From NCBI GenBank assembly GCA_023404705.1, contig JAEYAU010000264.1:1-47299 (forward strand): a stretch of 47,299 nucleotides of DNA. The letters are read 5' to 3'. The translations under genes and the position numbers were made by a program. The stretch comes from Pseudomonadota bacterium (GTDB lineage: Bacteria; Pseudomonadota; Alphaproteobacteria; Rhizobiales; Xanthobacteraceae). Every line of letters starts with the position of its first letter. Position 1 is the stretch's first letter. Below the pieces are notes generated by a model, which had not been told where the DNA came from, ran no database searches, and worked only from the letters and a program-made list of their open reading frames with translations. Below, piece by piece: positions 22,553-29,561 of the stretch.

Positions 22553-23470
22553 ATGACTTATCGGATCTCGCAGAGCCGGCACCTGACAGGCGCGATGGCC
22601 GCCGCAGCTCTCATCGTCAACGTGCCGGCCGCAACCGCACAATCGACGCAGCCGCAGCCCCGGATCGTCGCCGGGATCGACGAGGCGATCAAGGCGCTCG
22701 ACAGTTCGCTGCGCATGAGAAAGATGTCGCCGCAAACGAAACGGCAGCTCGTGGAATTCGTGATCGGCAATACGATGTTCGTGATGGCCCACGAGCTGGG
22801 GCATGGCCTGATCAACGAAATGAACATGCCGGTGCTGGGGCGGGAGGAGGACGCAGCGGATTCATTCGCGATCGTCACCGCGCTGAATATGCAGTCCAAA
22901 CTTTCCGAGCGCGTGCTGATCGAAGCCGCGAAGGGATGGGTCCTCTCGGCCAAGCGCGACAAAAAGCAACGAAACGCGCTCGCATTCTATGACGAGCACG
23001 GCCTCGACCTGCAGCGCGCCTATAACGTGATCTGCTTCATGTACGGGTCGGATCCCGAGAAATACAAGACGCTTGCGGCGGAGACCAAGCTTCCGGAGGA
23101 GCGGCAAGCCTCGTGCCTCTACGACTGGAAGAACACATCCTGGTCGTGGGAGGAGATGCTGAAGTCACACCTTCGCTCCCCCGACCAGCCCAAGGTCGCG
23201 ATCACGGTCGAATACCAGGACGAAGAGAAATTCCCGATGCAGGCGAAGATCCTGCGCGACATGGGCTTGCTCGAAGCCTTCGCGACGCATGCGGGCGATC
23301 GTTACGTCTGGCCCAATCCGTTCTCGATCGTGGCGCGCTCGTGCGGCGAGCCGGATGCCAGGTGGAGATCGAGAACCCTGACCCTCTGCTACGAGCTCGC
23401 CGAGGAATTCGTCGAGCTGTTCCAGGGCTATTCGAAGACGCTTCCACGCCAGGCCAAAGCCAAGCGCTGA
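22553..23470 (+). CDS. secreted DUF4344-type zinc metallopeptidase
   Basis: The protein has 305 residues. A signal peptide ends at about residue 30 (AATAQS). The zinc site is visible: H80-E81-L82-G83-H84, followed by VLGREEDAAD, where E98 or E99 would be the third ligand. This HELGHGLI.E..MPVLGREEDAAD pattern is the hallmark of DUF4344 proteins. Five or so cysteines in the rest fit a periplasmic location with disulfides. I chose the ATG at 22553 because GGAG lies 8 bases upstream. A strong hairpin follows the stop. Confidence 0.87.
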   Translation: MTYRISQSRHLTGAMAAAALIVNVPAATAQSTQPQPRIVAGIDEAIKALDSSLRMRKMSPQTKRQLVEFVIGNTMFVMAHELGHGLINEMNMPVLGREEDAADSFAIVTALNMQSKLSERVLIEAAKGWVLSAKRDKKQRNALAFYDEHGLDLQRAYNVICFMYGSDPEKYKTLAAETKLPEERQASCLYDWKNTSWSWEEMLKSHLRSPDQPKVAITVEYQDEEKFPMQAKILRDMGLLEAFATHAGDRYVWPNPFSIVARSCGEPDARWRSRTLTLCYELAEEFVELFQGYSKTLPRQAKAKR

Positions 23471-23481
23471 ACCGATGACAG

Positions 23482-23509
23482 AGAGGCCCGGGAGCTGTCC
23501 CGGGCCTCT
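23482..23509 (+). terminator. hairpin after the metallopeptidase gene
   Basis: AGAGGCCCGGGA, loop GCTG and TCCCGGGCCTCT form a perfect 12-bp stem 12 bases after the stop codon. No U-tract follows, so it may act as a terminator only with help or for the convergent gene too. Confidence 0.65.
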
Positions 23510-23548
23510 GCACGTGCGGATCGAAAAGTCCTGCGCGATGGATGAACC

Positions 23549-23767
23549 TTACTTCTTCTTTTTCTTCTTCTTCTTGTAACCGGCGCCGCCGGGATTCTCG
23601 TCACGGAACCCGTGAACGCCCGGGCCGCGCGCCTCTTTTACCAACGCGTTGTCGGTCGTGACGGTCGGCGTGTCCGTGATCGCGGTCGTGCCGGCCGCGT
23701 GGGCCGACAACGACAACGCAACGAGACCGGCCGCTCCGAGGAGCGCAATGTGCATGAGCGACTTCAT
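23549..23767 (-). CDS. small secreted protein with poly-lysine tail (copy 1)
   Basis: This unrecognised 72-residue protein has a signal peptide cleaved after AHA (residue 24). The mature part is ~48 residues: a Thr-rich stretch, then KEARGPGVHGFRDENPGGAGY and eight lysines at the very end. It is a close paralogue of the gene at 23900-24115; about two thirds of positions are identical, including the entire HGFR.ENPGGAGY block. The tail would bind anionic surfaces such as lipopolysaccharide, nucleic acid or phospholipid. It may alternatively be an assembly tag. The role is unknown. Confidence 0.75.
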   Translation of the reverse strand: MKSLMHIALLGAAGLVALSLSAHAAGTTAITDTPTVTTDNALVKEARGPGVHGFRDENPGGAGYKKKKKKKK

Positions 23768-23899
23768 GGCTTTGCCTCAATGGTTGAGACTGGTGATACG
23801 AATTGACTAGTTCGGACATCGAACCGACATGGAGATCCGGGGTGAGCTGGTCCCGGACCCCCGCGCGTTCCGATGGAAACCCCGCGTGATGGATGAACC

Positions 23900-24115
23900 T
23901 TACTTCTTCTTCTTCTTCTTCTTGTAGCCGGCGCCGCCGGGGTTCTCGCTCCGGAAGCCGTGAACGCCGGGGCCCCTCGCTTCCTTCACCAGCGTCGTGT
24001 CCGAGGTCGCCGTCGGAATCTCTGTGGTCGGCGTCGAGCCCACCGCGTGGGCCGACAGCGACAACGCGACCAAACCTGCCGCCCCGAGGAGCGCACTGTA
24101 CATGAAAGACCTCAT
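23900..24115 (-). CDS. small secreted protein with poly-lysine tail (copy 2)
   Basis: This is the paralogue of the previous gene, with 71 residues and seven terminal lysines. The signal peptide again ends AHA. The start is the ATG at 24115; the open frame continues upstream to 24298 but that part does not resemble its sister. Each copy has its own intergenic sequence, and the 3' flank GATGGATGAACCTTACTTC is shared, so the pair arose by tandem duplication of about 350 bases. Selection has kept the block before the lysines. Confidence 0.75.
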   Translation of the reverse strand: MRSFMYSALLGAAGLVALSLSAHAVGSTPTTEIPTATSDTTLVKEARGPGVHGFRSENPGGAGYKKKKKKK

Positions 24116-24687
24116 GATGAGCCTCGATGATTGGTGGTGCTGACACCAATTGCGTACTCCTCGGGCAATGAGCCGAATATGCAGAAACAGACACGCGCAC
24201 GATGCGATCGGATGATCACAGCGCCCTCGCGTATAGTCTGAATGCGCTCTGGTCTCTTGGAGCGTTCGATCTATTCGCCGGGAGCCGCTCGTCGCCAACT
24301 CCCGCTAGCAAGGACTCGGGACTCGTAGCCGAAGCCGAGCGTGAGACGGTGCGCGGCACCATCGACCCAGGACGCGCCGCGCCCGCGCGCGCCGGGAGAA
24401 GGCTGCGTCGGAACGAGGCGGTACCGAGCGCCGCCGGGGCGCGTGACGTCGGTGCACAACGGCCCTGGGTTGCGGCGTCCTCGCCCGCGACGAGGCCTGA
24501 GCCCGCGTCCGGGATAGCGCGTATAAGCCCACGAAAACCCACCAAACTGCTCGCCGCACAGGGACTTCCGCAACGCGTGCGAAGACTTGGCGCCGCACGG
24601 CTCAAATTTTACCCATCCGGTTGATGGTCAATAAATGCCCCTCCTTTAATCACAGCCGGCTCCCGTCCTTTATCGGACGCCCACCTC
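24116..24687. other. about 570 bases without a supported gene
   Basis: Frames on both strands are open because of high G+C, but none has a convincing start, ribosome site or protein-like composition; the translations are Arg/Ala/Pro/Ser-rich. It may hold the promoters of the poly-lysine protein gene (minus) and the TadG-like gene (plus). I found no clear inverted repeat. Confidence 0.5.
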
Positions 24688-26025
24688 ATGCCGCGAACGC
24701 CACAGTCTCACGACGTCACTGCACCATTGCCGAACCACCCCGATCAGCCGAACCGCCGCAAGGCGCCGGGCGCGCGCGTGATGCGCATGCTGCGCGGCTT
24801 CGCGCGCGACGAGCGGGGGAGTTACATCATCGTAGCCGGCATGGTCATGCCGGCGCTGGTGGGCGCGATCGGGCTCGGTACCGAAATCGGCGTGCTCTAT
24901 CACAAGCAGAAGAGCATGCAGAGCGCGGCCGACTCGGCGGCGGTCAGCGCCGCGACGGCCTACTACGTGCAGAGCAACAGCACGGGCCTGTCGACGCAAA
25001 GCCAGGCGATCGCGGCGAGCTACGGCTTCGTCAATGGCGAGAGCGGCGTCTCGGTGGTGACCAACGTGCCGCCGACCTCGGGACCGAACCAGAACACCCC
25101 GCGCGCCGTCGAGGTGCGCATCAGCCAGTCGCACGCGCGGATCTTCTCCGCGCTCTGGCGTTCGGGCCCGGTCGAGATCTCGGCACGCGCCGTCGCCGTG
25201 GGTCGCGGCGGCAAGGGTTGCGTGATCTCGCTCAGCCCCACGGCGGGCGGCGCCACCACGATCCAGGGCACCGCACAAGTCGCGCTCGACGGCTGCGCCC
25301 TCTATGACAACTCGAGCAGCGGCTCGGCGCTCACGCTGGGCGGCTCGGGCACGCTGTCGGCGGACTCGGTCAGCGTCGTCGGCGGCGTCTCGGGCGCATC
25401 ATCGATCACGACGTCGGATGGTGTCTGGACCGGGCAGGCGCCGGCGCCGGATCCCTATGCGGAGGTGCCGCTGCCGAGCTTCTCGAGCTGCACCAGCAAC
25501 AACTTCAATGCCAAGACGACGACCACGATCAATCCCGGCGTCTATTGCGGCGGCATGACCATCAATGCGGGCGCGGTGGTCACCCTCAATCCGGGCATCT
25601 ATGTGCTGACCCAGGGCGATCTCGCGGTGCATGGCGGCGCGACGTTGACCGGCGAAGGCGTCACGCTGGTATTCACCTCGAACAACGGGCGCAACTACGC
25701 GAGCGCGACCATCAATGGCGGCGCCACCGTGAACATCTCGGCGCCCACGACCGGCCCGACGGCCGGCATCGCGCTCTATGGCGATCGCTCGATGCCGGTC
25801 GGCACCTCGTTCAAGCTCAATGGCGGCTCCTCGGAAGTGTTCCGCGGCGCGGTCTATCTGCCGGCGGCGGCGCTGACTTTCGCGGGCGGCGCGGATTCGG
25901 CGAACGGCTGCCTTCAGCTCATCGCCGACACCGTGACATTCGTCGGCAACTCGAACCTCGCGGTCAATTGCGCAGGAAGCGGGACCAAGCCGATCGGCTC
26001 CGCGCTCGCGAAGCTGGTCGAATAG
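24688..26025 (+). CDS. TadG-like Flp pilus/secretion-associated protein
   Basis: The 445-residue protein has the TadG N-terminus: RDERGSYIIVAGMVMPALVGAIGLGTEIGVL, one membrane helix, then QKSMQSAADSAAVSAATAYY. The rest is extracytoplasmic and rich in Gly, Thr, Ser and Asn. From about 230 it repeats short strands (TINPGVYCGGMTINAGAVV, LNPGIYVLTQGDLAVHGGATL), suggesting a beta-helix. The Flp/Tad system makes adhesive pili; TadE/TadG are minor membrane components. The start could be 24688 or the ATG at 24781, just before the helix. It is followed by two TadE-like genes. Confidence 0.83.
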   Translation: MPRTPQSHDVTAPLPNHPDQPNRRKAPGARVMRMLRGFARDERGSYIIVAGMVMPALVGAIGLGTEIGVLYHKQKSMQSAADSAAVSAATAYYVQSNSTGLSTQSQAIAASYGFVNGESGVSVVTNVPPTSGPNQNTPRAVEVRISQSHARIFSALWRSGPVEISARAVAVGRGGKGCVISLSPTAGGATTIQGTAQVALDGCALYDNSSSGSALTLGGSGTLSADSVSVVGGVSGASSITTSDGVWTGQAPAPDPYAEVPLPSFSSCTSNNFNAKTTTTINPGVYCGGMTINAGAVVTLNPGIYVLTQGDLAVHGGATLTGEGVTLVFTSNNGRNYASATINGGATVNISAPTTGPTAGIALYGDRSMPVGTSFKLNGGSSEVFRGAVYLPAAALTFAGGADSANGCLQLIADTVTFVGNSNLAVNCAGSGTKPIGSALAKLVE

Positions 26026-26027
26026 CC

Positions 26028-26510
26028 GTGCACATCCTCTCCACCATCGCGGCGCATGCGAGGCGGCTGTTCGGTCGCGGCGCGGACGCGCATTCCGGCG
26101 TCGCGGCGGTGGAGTTCGCGTTGATCGGACCGCTGCTCATTCTGGCCGCTGTGTGCACGATCGATCTAGGAATGGGCATGCATCGCAAGATGCAGGTGCA
26201 GACCGCGGCGCAGACCGGCGCCGAATACGCGACCACCCACGGTTTCGACGCGAGCGCGATCACGGCGGTGACCACGAGCGCGACGTCTCTCACCGGCATC
26301 GCAGCCTCGCCGGCTCCGGCACGATTCTGCGGCTGTCCGACCAGCACCGGTATCAGCGCGGCCGCCTGCGAGTCGACCTGCGCGGCCGGCCAGATGGCCG
26401 GCACTTATGTGCGCGTGTCGGCGCAGTCCAGCTACACGCCGATCCTGCCCTATCCGATGCTGCCGGCGACGTACGACTTCACGGCGCAAGCGACGGTGCG
26501 CATCCAATGA
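26028..26510 (+). CDS. TadE-like pseudopilin-type protein
   Basis: The 160-residue product starts with a GTG at 26028, two bases after the TadG-like stop. The sequence HSGVAAVEFALIGPLLILAAVCTIDLGMGM is the TadE processing/membrane segment with the conserved Glu (E33) after VAAV. TAAQTGAEYATTHGF follows. A Cys-rich loop (CGCPTSTGI...CESTCAAG) is probably disulfide-bonded outside the cell. Its stop overlaps the next start (ATGA). Confidence 0.85.
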   Translation: MHILSTIAAHARRLFGRGADAHSGVAAVEFALIGPLLILAAVCTIDLGMGMHRKMQVQTAAQTGAEYATTHGFDASAITAVTTSATSLTGIAASPAPARFCGCPTSTGISAAACESTCAAGQMAGTYVRVSAQSSYTPILPYPMLPATYDFTAQATVRIQ

Positions 26511-26881
26511 AACGGCTGATCCGCGACGAGAGCGGCGCCTCCGCGGTGGAGTTCGCGTTGACGGCGCCGGCCTTCATGGCGGCGCTCATCGGCGTCGTCG
26601 AGATCGGCCTGCTCGTGTTCGCGCAGATCGGGCTGCAGAGCGCGACCGAGCTCGCGGCGCGCTGCGGCAGCATCAATAAGACGGTGTGCGGCAGCACCAC
26701 CGCGATCCAGAGCTTCGCGGCGAGCAACATGCCGGGCTTCACGGTGCCGGCCTCGACCTTCTCGGTCACGAACCCGTCGTGCGGCACGCAAGTGACGGCC
26801 GCCTACTCGTTCGGCTTCGTCGCGAGCTATTTCGGCGTGCCCTCGCTCACGCTGAACGCCAAGGCCTGCTTTCCGAAATAG
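26507..26881 (+). CDS. TadE-like pseudopilin-type protein
   Basis: The 124-residue product has SGASAVEFALTAPAFMAALIGVVEIGLLVFAQIGL, again the TadE membrane segment with the conserved Glu in VEFAL. QSATELAARCGSINKTVCG and a short C-terminal beta-rich part follow. The ATG overlaps the TGA of the previous gene. The three genes form one coupled unit. No prepilin, ATPase or secretin gene lies nearby, so they must work with a tad locus elsewhere or be independent. Confidence 0.85.
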   Translation: MKRLIRDESGASAVEFALTAPAFMAALIGVVEIGLLVFAQIGLQSATELAARCGSINKTVCGSTTAIQSFAASNMPGFTVPASTFSVTNPSCGTQVTAAYSFGFVASYFGVPSLTLNAKACFPK

Positions 26882-26977
26882 ACCGCATGTGTTTGCGGCG
26901 CTTGACAGCGGCCGCGCCGGCTCCCGATCATGCGCCTCGCGACGTCCGTCGCCATCCCCCACGCATCATCGGATCCC

Positions 26978-27871
26978 ATGGCCACCGAACCGATCGTCGA
27001 CGCCCATCATCACATCTGGCGCCGCGCCGACCAGCCCTGGCTGCAGGGCCCGACGGTGCCGCGCATCTTCGGCAATTACGATGCGATCAGGCGCGACTAT
27101 CCGGTGGAGGAGTTCGCGGCCGATCTCGCAGGCACCGGCGTCGTCAAGTCGGTCTACGTGCAGACCAACTGGGCGAAGGAGCGCGCGGTCGAGGAGGTCG
27201 AATGGGTGCAGGCCAATGCGGACCGCGCCGGCTGGCCGCACGCGATCGTCTCCTTCCTCGATTTGCAGAGCGACGACGCCGCACAAGTGCTCGCCGCGCA
27301 GCGCAAGTTCCCGCTGCTCCGCGGCGTGCGCCAGCAGCTGCACTGGCACGAGAACACGCAATATCGCTTCGCGCCGACCCCGGATCAGTTCAACACGCCG
27401 GCCTTCCGCAGGAACTTCCCGCTGCTCGAGGAGCACGGCCTGCTGTTCGAGCTCCAGGTGTTCGCGCCGCAGATGGCGGCGAGCGCCGAATTCGTGCGCG
27501 CCTTCCCGCGCACGACCTTCGTGCTCGAGCATGCCGGCATGCCTGAGGACCGCACGCCGGAAGGCCGGCGCGCTTGGCGCGAGGGCCTGAAGCGGCTCGC
27601 TGACCTGCCCAACATGCACACGAAGTTCTCGGGGCTCGGCACCTTCATCCACCGCAACGATCCGGCGCATATCGCAGAGATCGTCGGCGAGACGCTGGAG
27701 CTGTTCGGCGCGCAGCGTTGTGTCTGGGGTTCGAATTTCCCGATCGAGAAGCTGTGGACCGACTACGCAGCGATCGTCGCGGCGATCCGTGCGGCGCTCG
27801 AGCACCTGCCGAGCGCGGACCGACGTGCGATCCTGCACGACAACGCGGTGCGTCTCTATCGGCTGGCATAG
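26978..27871 (+). CDS. amidohydrolase-related TIM-barrel hydrolase (COG3618 type)
   Basis: The 297-residue protein begins with VDAHHHIWR, the metal-binding D-x-H-x-H motif of the amidohydrolase superfamily. It continues with KSVYVQTNW, LRGVRQQLHWHE, FVLEHAGMPED and, near the C-terminus, VWGSNFPIEKLW. The last replaces the Asp of GSD-WP with Asn, as I recall from many members of this subgroup. Relatives hydrolyse lactones and related dicarboxylates. The ATG at 26978 is preferred; an ATG at 26930 would add 16 residues not matching the family. Substrate unknown. Confidence 0.85.
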   Translation: MATEPIVDAHHHIWRRADQPWLQGPTVPRIFGNYDAIRRDYPVEEFAADLAGTGVVKSVYVQTNWAKERAVEEVEWVQANADRAGWPHAIVSFLDLQSDDAAQVLAAQRKFPLLRGVRQQLHWHENTQYRFAPTPDQFNTPAFRRNFPLLEEHGLLFELQVFAPQMAASAEFVRAFPRTTFVLEHAGMPEDRTPEGRRAWREGLKRLADLPNMHTKFSGLGTFIHRNDPAHIAEIVGETLELFGAQRCVWGSNFPIEKLWTDYAAIVAAIRAALEHLPSADRRAILHDNAVRLYRLA

Positions 27872-28258
27872 AATGCGCTCGGCCGCGCCCGCATCGCTTG
27901 TGAAGCCGACGCGGCCGGGTGCTCGCAGTGCCCCGCAATCGTAGCGATGGCGCGCAACCTGCGCTCAATCGTCTTGGGTCTTTGGGTGTCGAACGTGTGG
28001 GGCTGCACATCGTTCCGGCGGAACACAGTGCCGACACACAGCACAGACGTGAACCCAGGCATGCCGAAGCATGCACGATGGCATGATCTTGGGTTGCATC
28101 CGCCGCGACGAACCTCTTCGGCGGACTCGCCCGGCTGCCTTCCTACGCCTTGTGCGTGCATGTGTTTCGCATGGCCAAAGGTGCCGAACTGGGACCCGCA
28201 CGCGACGCGTGGTAATGTTGTGGCCGCGTTTCGGACTTCCCACTACGCGAGGGGCGGC
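27872..28258. promoter_or_regulatory. 387-base gap before the Crp-type gene
   Basis: No gene is supported. The frame of the next gene is open through most of it but matches nothing of the Crp family, which starts at 28259. It should hold the promoter of the regulator. I saw no CRP-type palindrome inside it. Confidence 0.45.
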
Positions 28259-28960
28259 ATGGCGTCTGGGGATCGATCCGCTACGGAGCCGGCCGACAAG
28301 TCCGCGCTGCTGAGCCGACATCCATTGTTCCGCGAGCTCGGGCCCGAGGTGCTCGGGCGACTCGCGACCTATGCGACCACGCGCACGGTGGCGCGCGGCA
28401 CGACGCTGTTCGCCAAGGGCGATCCCGGCGAGTGCCTGTTCGCGATCATGCGGGGCACCGTGCAGGTCACGGTGCCCTCGGTGGAGGGCAAGAACGCGGT
28501 CGTCAACCTGATCGGCGAAGGCGGCATTCTGGGCGAGATCGCGCTGCTCGACGGCCAGCCGCGCACTGCCGACGCAATCGCGTTCACGGACTGCACCCTG
28601 ATGGTGATCGAGCGGCGCGAGTTCATCCCGCTCCTGCGCAGCAATCCGGACGTGATGTTGCGGCTGCTCGAGGTGCTGTGCGGGCGCCTGCGGCGCACCA
28701 CCGAACAGGTGGAGGACCTGATGTTCCTCGACCTTCGCAGCCGGCTCGCCAAGACGCTCTTGCGCCTCTCCCAGATGGCGAAGCCCGAAGGCGCGATCGA
28801 GATCTCCCAGAGCGACCTTGGTCAGTTCGTCGGCCTCTCGCGCGAGATGATCAACAAGCAGCTGCGCGTCTGGGCCAAGGACGGCTGGATCCGCCTCGAC
28901 CGCCGCCGCATCACGGTGCTCAAGTCGAGCGCCCTGGAGCGGATCGTGGCGGAGGACTGA
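28259..28960 (+). CDS. Crp/Fnr-family transcriptional regulator
   Basis: The 233-residue protein has the cyclic-nucleotide-binding domain at ~20-140: FAKGDPGECLFAIMRGTVQV, then GEIALLDGQPRTADAIAFTD, the phosphate-binding cassette with its Arg. A C-terminal Crp HTH is at ~160-225 (SRLAKTLLRLSQMA, SQSDLGQFVGLSREMINKQLRVWAKDGWI). It lacks the N-terminal cysteines of oxygen-sensing FNR proteins. It therefore probably binds cAMP or cGMP. A class III cyclase-domain protein lies 0.5 kb downstream and a perfect CRP-type palindrome 70 bases downstream. The ATG at 28259 is preceded by GAGGGGCGG. Confidence 0.9.
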   Translation: MASGDRSATEPADKSALLSRHPLFRELGPEVLGRLATYATTRTVARGTTLFAKGDPGECLFAIMRGTVQVTVPSVEGKNAVVNLIGEGGILGEIALLDGQPRTADAIAFTDCTLMVIERREFIPLLRSNPDVMLRLLEVLCGRLRRTTEQVEDLMFLDLRSRLAKTLLRLSQMAKPEGAIEISQSDLGQFVGLSREMINKQLRVWAKDGWIRLDRRRITVLKSSALERIVAED

Positions 28961-29031
28961 CGGGCCTGCCGTCTGCCTTCGCTCGGACCGAGCGGACGCC
29001 ACCCTCCCATACCCAGCCAAATTTCCTCCTT

Positions 29032-29047
29032 TGTGAGCTAGCTCACA
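29032..29047. promoter_or_regulatory. perfect CRP-type palindrome
   Basis: TGTGA-GCTAGC-TCACA is a perfect palindrome and fits the E. coli CRP consensus TGTGA-N6-TCACA exactly. It lies 71 bases after the crp-type stop codon and 63 bases before the small zinc-ribbon gene. That position allows an activator site at -41 or nearby for a start about 30 bases before that gene. Confidence 0.75.
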
Positions 29048-29110
29048 GAAATCGGTCATCCGAATGGAGGACGCTCAGGTCCGCCACATTGGCTTCTGAG
29101 GCTGAGCGAG

Positions 29111-29341
29111 ATGGTCGTCCGCGACGACAGCAAGAGCTGCAACGTCTGCAGTCAAGGAAAGGTGCAAGTACATGATGAGGAGCTGGCTTTTCATCAATGG
29201 ACGACGCACCACGGCTACGTCTTCTGCCGCGTCACCATGCCGGTCGGCACTTGCGATCACTGCGGCGCAAAGAGCTGGAGCGAGAACGCGGACGCCATCA
29301 TTCAGGAGGCGGTGCAAAAGGCATGCGACGAGACCCCGTGA
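29111..29341 (+). CDS. small zinc-ribbon protein (YgiT/MqsA-N-like)
   Basis: The 76-residue product has two CxxC pairs, CNVC near residue 10 and CDHC near residue 48, separated by ~38 residues with HHGY and conserved aromatic residues. This spacing matches zinc-ribbon proteins of the YgiT/MqsA N-terminal type. The HTH of full MqsA antitoxins is missing and no toxin gene is adjacent. It is the first gene after the CRP-type site and therefore a likely target of the neighbouring regulator. Confidence 0.68.
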   Translation: MVVRDDSKSCNVCSQGKVQVHDEELAFHQWTTHHGYVFCRVTMPVGTCDHCGAKSWSENADAIIQEAVQKACDETP

Positions 29342-29409
29342 CCCGTCGTTTACCTTGTTTGGCACGCTCCGGCGCCGCCATGGCCCACGCTCGGTATGGC
29401 GCAGCCACC

Positions 29410-29432
29410 TGAAAGAAAAGGACTTTCTTTCA
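29410..29432. promoter_or_regulatory. inverted repeat before the cyclase gene
   Basis: TGAAAGAAA (29410-29418) and TTTCTTTCA (29424-29432) form a perfect 9-bp inverted repeat with a 5-base loop. It lies 61 bases before the cyclase GTG, and may be an operator, or a hairpin in the leader. Confidence 0.45.
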
Positions 29433-29453
29433 TCAATCCCAGGAGGCACACTG

Positions 29454-29561
29454 ATGTTTAGCGGGCCGGGGGGCACGCGGCGGGGCGTGCCGAGTGAGCG
29501 AGCAGAGTTTCCACGATGCCTCGAGTGTCGTTTGGCGACTGACGGCCGTGGTGTTCGCTGA
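29454..29561 (+). CDS. short ORF with strong ribosome site overlapping the cyclase start
   Basis: AGGAGG stands 7 bases before this ATG and is the best ribosome site in the area. The frame encodes 35 residues (MFSGPGGTRRG... ending RGVR) and overlaps the cyclase gene, whose GTG at 29494 is in another frame. It could be a leader peptide coupling translation, or a chance frame with the ribosome site serving the cyclase by re-initiation. It resembles no protein I know. Confidence 0.4.
   Translation: MFSGPGGTRRGVPSERAEFPRCLECRLATDGRGVR

Noticed and set aside
24202..24624. Frames on both strands between the poly-Lys genes and the TadG-like gene
   Set aside because: Composition is Arg/Ala/Pro/Ser-rich on both strands with no family resemblance or good start site.
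27872..28258. N-terminal extension of the Crp-type protein starting at 27947
   Set aside because: The extra 104 residues are Cys/His/Arg-rich noise, unlike any Crp protein; the ATG at 28259 gives a normal-length product.
27965..29059. 364-codon minus-strand frame over the crp-type gene
   Set aside because: It is antisense to a clear Crp-family protein and has typical high-G+C shadow composition.
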